Below the pieces are notes generated by a model. The model worked only from the letters and a program-made list of their open reading frames with translations, did no database searches and was not told the origin of the DNA. The position numbers and the translations under genes were made by a program. This document shows, in pieces, positions 1 to 13,398 of a stretch of 64,000 bases of DNA (positions within the stretch are counted from its first letter, which is position 1; the number at the start of each line of letters is the position of its first letter). Origin of the DNA: Adiantum capillus-veneris (Eukaryota > Streptophyta > Polypodiopsida > Polypodiales > Pteridaceae). Location of the stretch: positions 151,762,793-151,826,792 of the forward strand of contig CM043958.1 of the NCBI GenBank assembly GCA_014529385.2, given 5' to 3'.

Positions 1-92
1 ACTTAACTTACGTTACAAATTATTTCCAGATGCTCTACTTGTTCCCTACCTTCAACGCTATATTACTATATTGCTAAAGGATAGTGCCACCA

Positions 93-94
<2 letters not shown>

Positions 95-139
<45 letters not shown>

Positions 140-167
140 GCTCTCGCGCGCACACACACACACACAC
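95..167. repeat. CT/CA compound microsatellite
   Basis: A run of about 20 CT units is followed by a short CG-rich joint and then a CA run. The Ser-Leu and Thr-His open frames across it are by-products of the repeat and are not genes. Confidence 0.95.
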
Positions 168-890
168 GCCTACCACCAAACATATGGATACATGAGTTTA
201 CCCACAACAGTTCATCGCACATCAGAAGAGCTCAAAATAGACCATGAATGTCCAGAAGAAATACGCAGTTCACAAGTGAGCCTTTCAATACTTACAGATG
301 ATGACAAGGGTAATGTTGAGAGATTATTGCCACCAACAGAGGGCCTGAAATGGCTGCTTGTGCAAGAACGTCTTTCTCAGCATCCCTTGGCGGTCGAGCA
401 CTAGCATGAGTGGCAATGCACATGGACACATCAGACATTACATAGTTGCAACAAGACCCTTGCTCTGCCCTCCAGAATGTATAGTCAAAAGATAGTGCAT
501 CCTTCTCCATAGCTCTTTGTTGTTTCCTTACGACAAAGGTCCCTTCATCTCTCTCGCCGATTTTCATGAGTTCGATCAAACTCCTGACCCAGATCAATGT
601 GCAGAGAACCTTCTCACCCGCTGTTGCCATACATGCCTCCAAGAATCTACACAAACTCCTCTTTCTTCGACTGAATCAGTAACTTCCAATTCCAATTGGT
701 TGCAGTAATTGCCGACTACCATTGGTTTCATTGAGCTCTAGGCCAGGGTCCAGACGCAGAGAGTCCCTTAGCCTTCTCCATCGCTCTTGCCAAGAGTCTA
801 TATGAACCACTCTTTCGCCCATACCGTAAGCCTCCGACTGCAATGGTTAAGATGACCTGAGTGAACTAGTGCTATCAATATGCTCTTCAG
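168..890. other. No gene recognised upstream of the DRP1 exons
   Basis: No protein family was recognised. A 120-codon minus-strand frame (292-654) and a 63-codon plus-strand frame (517-708) overlap each other and neither resembles a known domain. The last ~50 bases read as intron leading to the splice acceptor at 889-890. Earlier DRP1 exons (GTPase, middle domain) were looked for and not found here, so they are further upstream beyond the window or lost. Confidence 0.4.
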
Positions 891-1224
891 TCATTTGCGA
901 TGGTCTGTGAAACTTTGAGAAATTCCATACCGAAAGCTGTTGTACATTGCCAAGTTCTAGAGGCCAAGCGTTCGCTGCTGAATCATTTCTACACTCAGAT
1001 TGGAAAAAGAGAGGTTCTTACTTGTGTTTTCTTTTTCCGGAGGAAGAATATTTCAACCTTTACTGAAATTACATGATCGTTTAATGCAGGGAAATTAGCA
1101 GCTTGCCATGTTTTTAGATGAGGACCCAGCTGTGATGGAACGTCGAGCTGCCTGTGCAAAGAGACTGGAGTTCTACAAACAAGCACGTGATGGCCACGAT
1201 AATGATGAAGGCGTGGACTATTAA
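891..1224 (+). pseudogene. DRP1: C-terminal exons of a dynamin-related protein 1 (GTPase effector domain), probably a decayed fragment
   Basis: Plant DRP1 proteins are large GTPases that assemble at the cell plate and at clathrin-coated pits. Exon 891-1013, after a CAG acceptor, reads [18 protein letters not shown] followed by [18 protein letters not shown], which is the GED helix region as I know it from plant DRP1. A GT at 1014 and an AG at 1088-1089 bound a 76-bp intron. The last exon carries LDEDPAVMERR and CAKRLEFYKQARD, the typical extreme C terminus, and stops at 1222-1224. Read in phase from 1090, the exon has an in-frame TAG at 1096-1098, where the family has a GKQ-type sequence before LDEDP. 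A second AG at 1100-1101 (exon from 1102) would skip the stop and keep phase. The final residues after ARD differ from the usual EIDA ending. No GTPase or middle domain is in the window. It is either a gene fragment or a locus using the downstream acceptor. Confidence 0.8.
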
Positions 1225-1982
1225 CACTTTCTCGTGTGATCAGTAGATCTTGCACAGTACGTGGATGGTGCAGAAGCTAGTGAAGGGCCAGGTATGATTG
1301 TTGCAGGGTGATTTTTTACACAAGGACTATAATGGAAGCGGTTAGCGGTATGAATCCTTTGGCCTTATTACACTTTGCAGGGCTAGCAAATAGCGAGGAA
1401 TAGGTGCCTCTTGGATCAGTTTTACGATCTTAAGTGCATCATTAAAAGTGTTGTGCTGTATATTTGTTCTTGTGATCCTTATTTGTCAATTTTTTTACCT
1501 TGGAATACATCTTATTATGCATGTACATTTATGTTTTTGCTTAAGCCAGCCAGGCTTTGGAATTGATGCATCTGAGTGATTGCTTTTTGGCCTTGTTCAT
1601 GTTCGTTGTACAAGTTTGATTTGAAGGGCTAGTGTTGGACCATGACTCTCCTCTTTATTGTAGAATCTACCACCGTGTGACCTTCCGTACTGCGTGATTT
1701 TAGTCACTAACAATGGTGAACTACCGGCCTGTTCAAGCAGCATCATGAAGCTTATCATTATCTCATGGCAGCAATTATTGGCATCCTCAAGCTCGTAAAT
1801 GTCGTGGGCACCAGCACAGAGAGTAGCCTAGAACAACCGATATCTTGTCAAGTGTCTCCGTCTGCCTCTCCCTCCCACACAGCTCCCCAAACAAATCAAC
1901 GGGATAGCCAACACATGAATCTGCTACTCGGCCTGACAAAGCAAAACATCTTTCTCCCCATCTGTCCTCCCATGTCTCACAC

Positions 1983-1989
<7 letters not shown>
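1225..1989. other. Downstream flank of the DRP1 exons
   Basis: No coding pattern was recognised. The sequence is TA-rich after the stop codon and could be 3' UTR. The open frame on the opposite strand (995-1255) is only the antisense of the GED exons. Confidence 0.4.

Positions 1990-2072
<83 letters not shown>
1990..2072. repeat. Long (TC)n microsatellite
   Basis: About 41 uninterrupted TC dinucleotides. The serine/leucine and Arg-Glu frames over it are artefacts of the repeat. Confidence 0.97.
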
Positions 2073-2076
<4 letters not shown>

Positions 2077-4754
2077 CACCACTACCTCCTATTTTTCCCA
2101 TCAACGAGCTCGGAGCATTCGGTGAGATTCTCATTCCCCTTGAGAAAGCAAAAACAGCAATCTAAATCGGCTTCGGGCTACGTACCTTGCGAGCTTGACG
2201 ACGCCCCTTCCCAGCGGGGATAGTGATCTCCCCCCCCCACTCTCGCTCTACCGTGTTCGACTTCTGCAGTGCATAGTGATTCCCCTCTGTCCCTCTACAA
2301 CCGCATCATATCCCCCCGGGCGCTCTCTGTCCTTTCCTCGATTTGTCACTGGTTGCTGCTACCTAGCACAAATGTGCAACAGGCAGAGAAAGAAAGAGAG
2401 AGAGAGAGGTTCTTTCGCTAGTACCTGTGTACCTACGATAAAATATGCAAGAGTAGAACTACATTAGACAGATTTTTGGTGGCTTACTAGTCTTTATTCA
2501 TCCAAACACTAACTAATGTCTTGCTTTATCATCTGATCAGTCCTTGGTTTGATTGTCCACCAAGAGTAGCTTTGCTGAGAAAAAATCTATGGTAAAGCTA
2601 GCTTAAATTGATGTGCCCTTTCCATTGGCAGGCCTTGTGATTTTATCACTTGTTTTGCATTCTATTGTTTTAGAATGTTAAAGCTTCACCTGCATAATTC
2701 CAATAAATTCTATGGATACACACACACACACACACATATATATTAATGAGTTTTTTTAATTTCACGTTTTATTTCACAGCCTCACATGGCTTGACTTTTC
2801 TTACATTCTATAACTTAATTATGGTCAATATTCAGGAAAGTCTCTTTTATTAAGCGGCCGTCGATTGAGTTTCCTTCCCACAAAGAAGGGAACCAAAAAT
2901 ACTAGCATAAATTAAAAATTTGCAGGATTTTTGACTATTTTTCTCACATATTTCACCAGTTTTTCTTCCCTTTACCATGGTTTGCAACCAGGTAGTCTCC
3001 ATTTTCAACCTGCTCAAGGCTAAGCTGAGGCAATCCTTTCTTGAACACTGATTCTACTTAAACTCAACCTAATGATTTTATCAATTTCTTATTATTTTAG
3101 AAAGCCACCGTGATTCTTTCACTTGTTTCTTTTTGCAATACTCACTCAAATGAGTGAGTTAGATTGAATTAGAATCTACCTGACTTACAAATCCATGCTC
3201 ACAATGAGCCATGGATCCAAAAAAATTACAAGGGATTCAAGAGTTTCATCAGGCAAATGACTGGGCTATACAGAGGCCCCTACCCATACATACCTAAAAC
3301 CATACTTTAACTAAAACCATTCCTGACCTGGTTTCCATAGACGGCAAACCCCTGCCGGAGGACATGTAGTCTCCCAAGCACAAGAATCTAACTCAGCTGT
3401 CATCACAAAATAATGTCCGAGATTTTACAAAGATCGTTTTTTTTACCACCTTTGATTTCACATCATAAAGCCCAGGATTTAGGGGAAAAAAATTCCACCA
3501 AGGGATAGTCCTTCCTTTGGAAAATTCTTCTTTAAGACATTAAGTTGTGTGTATGTGCCCTTTACTACTGTCAGCGGTGGTCAGTAGGATGCCATGAGTT
3601 CAATACATGGAGGGTGGCTTATTGCAGTCAATGTTGCATGAACCACACACGCAACACTCTCACATTTACCACCAATGTGTAGCACTATAAGAATAAGTTC
3701 CTCCCATGAGAAAAGGCATCCTAACATATATCTTTGTATATTGCTTATGTGCCCTATTAGCTTGAGTTTTCTAGATTTTCATCTAATCTCTACCTAGAGA
3801 GCACTATTAGATGTGTGGGTTTTGGCCTATGATTATTTCTAGCTATTGCACCATGGGCACGTATCTACCCTTGTCTCCATGGAGCATGGAGCCTATGTGG
3901 AAGTGAGTCTTGTGATTGTCATATAATAGTTGTATGCCTTTGCTAAGGTTTGCATGAAGGTAAATGAGTTGTACAAGATGCAAATTGAGTCCCCACCTTT
4001 GTAGGGCACACCCCTCTTTGCATGAGGTAATTTTGGAGTCATCTAAATTTCCCTAAATTTGCACTAGCCCTAGGTACCCCCCATGATTCCTACATAAAGA
4101 GCAACTTTGTACACATTTTTCTTGCTAATCATCCAACGCAATTCTCATTTAATTTTCGTTAATCTCTTGTCCCTTGTGTGACTAACCACGAATGCCACTT
4201 TGCTCTATCCACTATAGCCAACAAGTGGCGTCAAAACTTGAAGAGGTATGTTGCCTCTTAGACTAAGCATTAATTTATTTAAGAACTCTCTCACTAATCC
4301 CTTCATAATTTATCGTGTGTGAGAAAGTTCTTCGGATCCCTAGTGAGTCACCACTCTCCATGGTTAGCATTATTAGAAAGAGCTTAGGTCTTTCGTTTTT
4401 GCATTGAGGCTTCTCTATTCCATTTCCTCCTCATTGATTGGATCAATTGTGATCCTTTAATAGTCAATCGATGATTGCTTAAGGGAATTTCTATGAAAAC
4501 CAATTCAAAATCATCTTATTACTTTAATTGTGTGCCAAATTTACTCATTGTATGGAATCATGAATCAACCCCCTAATTCTCCTTGCATTGCATTACCATT
4601 ATATGGAGGAATTACTCAACACCAATGGCTTCAAGAGGAGGCCCTAATCACTATAATTGATTGCTCAATCAAGCCTCAATTCCTTGTAAAAAAGAGTTAA
4701 ACATTTTGTATTTGGGGGGCTGAAGTTGTACAACCAAATTGAATTGATCTTGTG
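2073..4754. other. AT-rich intergenic DNA, no gene recognised
   Basis: No long open frame, splice-supported exon or transposon domain was recognised. A small (CA)n(TA)n microsatellite lies at about 2717-2743, and short homopolymers and CT-rich stretches occur. A degenerate old repeat cannot be excluded by eye. Confidence 0.5.
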
Positions 4755-4815
4755 ACTAGTGGTAGTGGTAGTGGTAGTGGTAGTGGTAGTGGTACTGGTA
4801 GTGGTAGTGGTAGTA
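4755..4815. repeat. Short (GGTAGT)n tandem repeat
   Basis: Ten-odd hexamer units in near-perfect register, with one GGTACT variant. In one frame it reads as a Ser-Gly run inside a 61-codon open frame, but nothing else supports a gene. Confidence 0.9.
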
Positions 4816-6840
<2,025 letters not shown>

Positions 6841-7813
6841 TCACACCATATCTCCTCTTTTTGTGCAAACATCACCAAGCATAGGAGAGGGTTTCCAAAC
6901 CCTCTTGCTTTGCAATTCATTTTTGTCCTCTTTTACATGACCTATGTTAGAAATCCTTGCGTCAACTACATAATCACAACCAAGTCTATTGTTACCTTCA
7001 TAAGCATAGCCAACATCACACACCTCTTTTGCATGTGCATCCATGTTTGCAAGCTTGGACCCTCTCCTTTGCTCTTCATTCATGGTGCCGGCCATTACAT
7101 CTTTAGACATATCAAGAAGGGGTTACAACTTTACCATCACAGAGTCGTTGAAGTCTGTCTGCTCACCAAAATAAATGAACTCATCATCCCAACTAAATAA
7201 TTAACCTGACTGAGTTCATCCCAACTAAATAATAAACCTGACTGCGGCATTTGCAACCTGTTTACACTCTACTACCTTTATATGCATAAAATTCAAGAGA
7301 ACAAACTCTTTTACCTCTTCATGTTGCTCTTCAAGCTTTTCATATACTATTCCTTTTGGGTTCTTTTTGCACCCCTTCAATAAAATCCTCATCCTCATTA
7401 ATGTTCTTGTTTTCCATTGAAATGGACACATTGCAAATAGAAACTTTAATGGACTATAGGTCTTATCCAAATAGGCTTTGTAATCGGAATAACTAGAACC
7501 ACCTTCGGTTGCACCACATGTTGCTTTACTGTCAAAGAAAGCACATAAACTACAAGCTTCAACAAGCCCATTTAGCTTTAATTTCTTACTCTTTCTTAGC
7601 TCTTTCTTAGCTTTACTTTCTTACTCTTTCTTCACCTTGGCCAGGTAGACTACATTTGCATAGCTATCTGCACCAAATTTCACCTTCTTCCTAATACTCG
7701 AATGTAGAAAAGCTAGAAATCTCTCCAGTTTAAAGAGCTTGTTGCTTCATGACTAGATATCACCTTCCAATTGCCACCAAATACCTTCAAAATTCTCTTT
7801 AAAAATTGCAAAA

Positions 7814-7996
7814 TCACCACTTATATCTTGCTTCAAGACCTTGAGTTTTGCATCCAATTCCATTGGAGAAACTATCTTCTAAAAATTTTGGATGAATCTT
7901 ACCTTGTCGATCTGCAATCTTCAAGCTGTCAAACCAACTCTTGGCCTTCCCTTGCATCACCAATGACACAACCTTCAATTTGGCTTCATCTCTCAT
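7814..7996 (-). pseudogene. Retrotransposon gag fragment
   Basis: The minus-strand frame reads AKLKVVSLVMQGKAKSWFDSL followed by a KFLEDSF segment. This is the order typical of the Gypsy-type gag domain, where a helix ending in GKA-x-W-F precedes the 'W..F...F' segment. Stops follow within 60 codons. Minus-strand frames below it (6841-7470) are lysine-rich and could be decayed gag or linker sequence, but I cannot prove that. It lies on the same strand as the element B pol relic but below its 3' end, so it is probably part of a different or rearranged element. Confidence 0.45.
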
Positions 7997-7999
7997 GTT

Positions 8000-8667
8000 G
8001 AAACTCCGGGAGAACGGAAGCTAAAACCATTCAATCTTTCTCACATATATAACCATCGACCTATCACCATCTTTCTTAAAAGCCAAGTACATGCAATTAG
8101 ACAAGGACATTACATACACTTGCACACACATAGAATATACTAGATAGTGAAAGCATGTAAGAGAAGAGATGTAGACATTATTTTTGCATAAACACTTAGC
8201 CCGTGAGAGAGAGAGAGAGGAGAATCTTGCATAAGAATGTCCTGAAATCCTAGCCCCCAAAACCCCACTACACCTCTTGTGGAGTTGAGTATTTAATTTT
8301 TATTATGAAACCTATTTTAGATGCCAAGCATTTGAGGCCCCTTTTTACACTTTAGTCCATGAGTAGTGGCTATCACTTCTTGCACTAGATATATACAATG
8401 AAACCATATTGGCAAAATAACTAAAACACTCTGTAAATAAAAATGGATGAGAGATATTATTTGGTGCCTTCTCCTCAGTTCCCAGAATTCCAATCTACAC
8501 AGCATCAATCTCACTGCTAGTAAAAATAAAAAGACCACCATGATTAACCACCATTACATGCCAGCTATCCCAATTGTAATGCTAACCACATACAATAGGA
8601 GGGTGCTCAAACTTGTAACATCCCTCCCACAAGGGATAGTAATTTTCCTCAGTTGCTCAATAGAGAA
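8000..8667. other. No gene recognised
   Basis: AT-rich sequence between two minus-strand Gypsy relics, with a short GA run near 8209-8220. It may include a decayed LTR, but no paired copy was found in the window. Confidence 0.35.
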
Positions 8668-10310
8668 TCAATCGGACTGTGAGTGATGAAAAGTGTGGAG
8701 AAGATCTAGAAAATGTCGAAAAAAAAAATCAGATATCCATATAGCATCTTCTCTAGGGTGGCTCCTAAAAGTCAAAAGATAACGGTTGTAGATCGTTCCA
8801 ATGCATGTGGTGGTGGTCTCAACATCAACAAGTTGGTCAGGGATGAGTTGCTCTTCTTTATCCACAAGTGTAGGTGGATTGTCATAAATGTGATGTGTAG
8901 GTAGGGGTCTTTGAAAGGGTTGTAATAGACTAATGTGATATGCATTGTGAATGTGCCAGTGTAAAGATAAGTCTAAATGAATAAACATCATTTATTACAA
9001 CAAAAATCTTGAATGGACCATAAAAACAAGGAGCAAGCTTTATAAAAACATCATTTATTGCAAAACAAATCTTGAATGGATCATAAAAATGAGGAGCGAG
9101 CTTTACAAAACCATTGTATCAACACTTTTAATTCTTTGTTTTTCAACTTGAAGCATAACATAATTACCTTCCGAAAATTTATGTGATTTGTGGTGCTTAT
9201 TAGCATGCTTAATGTAAATCCTCTTGCGAATGCTTAATAGTATGAACACTTTCATAAATGTCATGAAAATTGATAGTAAAAGTATCTGTGGCAAACACAA
9301 TGTTAGAAAGACGTGAAGCAAGAGTAGGAAGAGAGTGACTATACATAATCTCAAATGGAAATTTACGTGTAGTAGAGTGAGTGGTATTGTTATAAGCAAA
9401 CTGTAAAATATGCAGGTAATCATCCCATTTATTTGGTTGAGAAGACACATAGCTTTCAATAAATCAATGATAGTGCAATTAGTGACTTCTGTTTGATTAG
9501 TAAACTCATGATGGAATACAAAAGTAAAATCATGTGCAGTACCAAAATTTTTCAAAAAATGTAATTCAAAAAGCACTACAAAATATGAAATCTCTAGATT
9601 ACTTTTGGAAAACCATGATAAGGGAAGATAACTTTAAGAAAAAGGAGTATAGCTTGATGTATTGTGAGAGTTTTTTTTGCATGGAATGAAATCTGCTTAC
9701 TTAAAATAATGATCAGTAACAGTCCAACTCACATCATGCTTGTGAACAGTGAGTGAAAAACCACAAACAAAATCCTTAGAAATGTATTCCCAAGGTCTTT
9801 CAGGATTGGGAAGAGGGTGTAAAAAGTCTAGTTTCTTACCTAATGCTGCTTGAATCTTTTGGCAAATCAACACGATGAAACATACTATTTAACATACTTT
9901 TCGTAGCATGCCAATAAAAATCATGACATAAAATTTTGAAAAGTGGCAGTAAATCCTCTACTTCTAGTATAAGTTGGTTCGTGCAATTCTTCAATGAGTA
10001 AAATATGGTATGGTTTTGTGACACAGTTTTTGTTTGAAGTAAAAAGAAATTCTTGTACGGTGTATTCAAGAAATGTGTGCATAGAATTTTCAAGGATATG
10101 CAGCCATGTGGTTTTAAAATCTTCATCTTGGGCATAAGTATTAAGCATAGAATCAAATGAAGTACTCATGATAATTAATAGATTATTAAGAGAGGGTATT
10201 TGGCTCAAAGCATTGGCTACAATATTTTCTTTATCACGTTGGTATTGAATGTTGGACTGAAAAATTTGCATACAAGCAGTCCACTTAATATGCCTATCAA
10301 GGGATTAAGA
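8668..10310 (-). pseudogene. Element B: 3' part of a chromovirus Gypsy pol (RNase H end, integrase, chromodomain-like tail)
   Basis: Read on the minus strand from high to low coordinates, three blocks are clear. (1) 10,310-9,836: the end of RNase H (SLDRHIKW, then a K-EN-VANALSQ motif) and the integrase zinc region. (2) 9,576-9,103: integrase core remnants, including NKWDDYLHILQFAYNNTTHS and PFEIMYSHSLPTL, the usual 'W...L...E.AYN...H..T...PFE..YG..P' signature. (3) 8,991-8,668: HISLLQPF, then a chromodomain-like end RYLLTFRSHPREDAIW with FFRHFLDLL. Stops and frameshifts separate the blocks, so it is dead. The RT is missing because element T starts at 10,325. The matching RT/RNase H on the same strand reappears at 40,741-41,790, on the far side of T. 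Confidence 0.8.
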
Positions 10311-10324
10311 TAATAATTACTTAA

Positions 10325-11514
10325 AGTAAGATCCTGAAATTTTGGGTCTCTTTTAAAAATAAAAAAAATAGTTTGCAATATCTATTTTGCCAAATTTTGA
10401 CTTAAGATGCTTGATTGACAGTATTGGAAGGTTCTAAAGTAAAAAGTAAGACCATTTCCATGTTCCAATAGGTTAGACGGACGTTTGGTTCAGTTTTGAA
10501 AAAATCCGCTATTTTTAACTTTTTCATGCTTTTAGGTGCTTTTTTGCAAAAAGCAAGGTCGGATCCTTGATCTACGTGTTCCAAGGAAGCTATAGTTCAA
10601 TTTTGTAAAAATCTACTTTTTGAGTGCTTTTCACACTATTTTTAGCTTTCCATGATTTTTAGTGTTTTTTAGTGAAAAGCGAGTCCGCTTTCTTATTCCA
10701 GTGGACGAGGGAAACCCGTGGTTCAATTTTAGAAGATTTTACTTTTTTTTCTTTTATGCTATTTTTAGCTTTTCGTGCTTTTTGGTGTTTTCTGAAAAGC
10801 AATGTGCTTTTTGTGATGACTTAAACATCAAAATATTAATTTTAGCCTCCGTCGGATTTAAAAATGATCACCCGGAGCAAAAACGGGACCAAGCGAGATT
10901 TTTACGAGAATTATTTTTATGAAAAGCGGTAACGTAGATACGCCAGGGTAGTACGGGAAAGTCATAATTATGTCGGGACATTATGGTGTGGCATAGACTA
11001 GCGAAGGTTCCATTAGTTGGCCAGATACTGTTCAATTGGTTAGTTTTATTGAATAGCAAGTGGGAGAATTGACCACCAAAAGCTGTGCCATGTTTTTAGA
11101 AAAGACTGGAGTTTTTTCCCAAAAAGAAGGAAGCTAATCCTGGCTGAGAGGTAGCACTACTTGTAGCTTGGGCCACACTCCGGGCAGTTGGAAAACCTAT
11201 AAATTGGCATAGACACCTCAGTTTTCAGGGTCGTATGTTATTATCGCAAGGCTATACGTATCTATTATACAGAGTGGTGTAAGCTCTTCATCATCATCTC
11301 CATAAGCTCTTCTCTCTCGGGAAGAAGAAGAAGAAGAAGAAGGATATTTTCTCTCTACTTGCTTACTATCTCCTCTCTCGTTTCACGGTGTACGCGCTCT
11401 CCGGAAGCTTTCGTGGCGGGTAGTTTTCATCACCGCTCACTTGCGGCAAAGCAAGAAGCCTTTTGACAGCCCCTAATCGATTTTAAAGCACGGTGAGAAG
11501 CTCTAAACTCCACA
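10325..11514 (+). repeat. Left (5') LTR of element T
   Basis: Repeats 36,923-38,114 with scattered substitutions and small indels. It starts GTAAGATCC after a degenerate TG and ends CTCCACA. It has a plausible core promoter (CTATAAAT at 11,198) and a GAA microsatellite near 11,324-11,342 in the transcribed part. The sequence after the end, GGCGCCAGAGG, is the expected position of the primer-binding site, but I cannot assign the tRNA. Confidence 0.88.
11198..11205 (+). promoter_or_regulatory. TATA box of the element T LTR
   Basis: CTATAAAT, conserved in the right LTR at 37,783-37,790 and lying ~310 bp before the LTR end. Inferred U3/R promoter from position and sequence only. Confidence 0.55.
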
Positions 11515-11555
11515 GGCGCCAGAGGAATGAGCTTTTGGCCATAGTGTTCAACAAT

Positions 11556-13170
11556 ATGGCAACACGGTTGTCTAGGGATGAACGGGAACTCTTTTACTTA
11601 GAAATCGGGACCAAAGTCTTTGGCATGCCAGGAAGCACAACTTGTTGGAAGAGTGTTGACCGTAGTTACCTTACCCGTCACCAGAAACCCTTCCGTCAAT
11701 TCTTCATCTATATTGACTACAGTCCAAGAGATTGGTTTGCCAACCTCAGGCTACCTCAACTCAAAGTATGGTTAGGCCTAGAAGACATGTTCTACTACTT
11801 GGCGATGCACTCCCAAATGTTAAGGACTGCCGAAGTTGCTAAAAAGTTTGAAGCTCTTGTAGCTATCATAGGCAAAGAGAAGCTAGAAGATAACTACAGA
11901 CCACGTTGTCGTGTGGGAGGTCTCAGAGAATACCTTGTCATGAGAGTTAAAAGAATATTTAGAGAATCAACTCTAAGACACCCATAATATTGTAATGAAA
12001 TCATAAAAATCAAATTTTGATGAATTAAAGAAGCGTAGATTCAGTTTTGTTTCACATGTGTACTAAGTTTTCTCTCTCCTTGTCTTGTTTTTAGATGGAT
12101 CTTCTTAATTGTCTAGATCAACTCCTAAGTGACTTTGCACAAAGAGTCTTTTTCAATTATGCGGTTGGATTCAGTCTCCATTTGGAAATTGAAGTGGTTC
12201 GAGTTTCAACGGGGACTAAAGACTACCTTGTACCGAACATTTACATAGCATGGACTTATATGTTGAAGCTCGGCCTACACAAGTGCCTGATAGGTTTATG
12301 ACTAACCCACAGCTTTGGGTAAAGGAAAAGATCCAAGAAGGCAATGTTAAAATGAAAGGATATGTTCTTTACATTAACTAATGTTCTCTTTTGGACATAA
12401 TGAGTTGAGAACTCATCACCACCACGCATAATGGGGAGGAGAAGAAAAGGTTGATGTCTACGAATTTTATTGTACCTGATACATTCCGAGGTTGGTATCA
12501 TTATGCTGTAGGGAACCCCGAGTTTAGACCACCTGAGCATAAACCCTCGCGTGTTGGGAGTATTGAGTGGATACAATCCAAGTTGGGAACGGATATTGTT
12601 GTCACTAATCAAATATTGTACATAAATGCTTATGAACGTAAGACCGACAAAGGAAACATGGATGGCCAAAAACTTACTTCCTTTAGTAATGGCTACGGGA
12701 TGCTTTGACATTGTTATGTTTAATATATGGGGCCGTCAATGCGAGAACAATGATCAAAAGTCCTTTAGCCCGAAACCTTGGAAGTTGTTCTTTGACTTAT
12801 TTGAAAATTCACTAATCCACAATCCTCACCATGTAAAAATTTCATACAATGCCTACAACAGACCTCGATGCCTAGGAGATTGTGCAAATATACACAGCTC
12901 AATTGGATGGGACACACCGGATGTGCTTCCAAAAGAATCTACTTACTTCGATGACTACTTTGAGTACAAGAAGGCAATTGTTCACACCGAATGGGGGTAC
13001 TTGTAAGGAACAAATCTCTTACTCAGCAATGGTATGACTCACACACCAACGAAGAAATGTTCCAACCAAAGATCAAAAAGGATTATTGGGATTACCCATC
13101 CGTTATACTCAAGGAATGGGACACCTATACTCCATTGGTGGAAGGTATCACAATGGATATTATCGAGTGA
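11556..13170 (+). pseudogene. Unrecognised extra ORF between 5' LTR and gag of element T
   Basis: A decayed reading frame of roughly 480-500 codons in several pieces: 11,556-11,987 (starts MATRLSRDERELFYLEIGTK), 12,094-12,300, 12,330-12,380, 12,451-12,711, and a shifted continuation to TGA at 13,168-13,170. The pieces are tyrosine/tryptophan-rich and read smoothly across single-base frameshifts (for example near 12,705, where GYGM joins FDIVMFNIWG), which argues for one former protein. A pyrimidine-rich stretch ending TTTTTAG just before 12,094 could be an intron acceptor. I recognise no domain. It is not gag, which follows at 13,399 with its own start. Extra ORFs before gag are known in Ogre-type Gypsy elements, but this element's pol is chromoviral. 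Confidence 0.55.
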
Positions 13171-13398
13171 TTATGTCTGAGCCATTGCGGTTTATTAGAA
13201 GCTTTCAAGACACTTTGTAGACTTTTCAAAAACCCAAAGTTTTGTGTTATAGAAATTGGATTAAATTATTTGTTATTCTTTCTCTTATTTCTCTCTCATC
13301 TTATCTTCAACTGTCTATTCTATTTGGTTTAAGGACTTCAAGAGGATTAGAATATTTTATTAAGAGTGACCTTGGTTGATATGGTGCAGTAAGTTATC

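Noticed and set aside
292-654. 120-codon minus-strand frame near the DRP1 exons
   Set aside because: No recognisable domain, opposite strand to the only host gene signal, and overlapped by other frames; kept only as a note.
1765-2223. Long Ser-Leu open frames over the CT tract (also at 84-404, 4981-5469 and 40,323-40,607)
   Set aside because: Produced by the dinucleotide repeat, which is open in all its frames; no domain outside the repeat.
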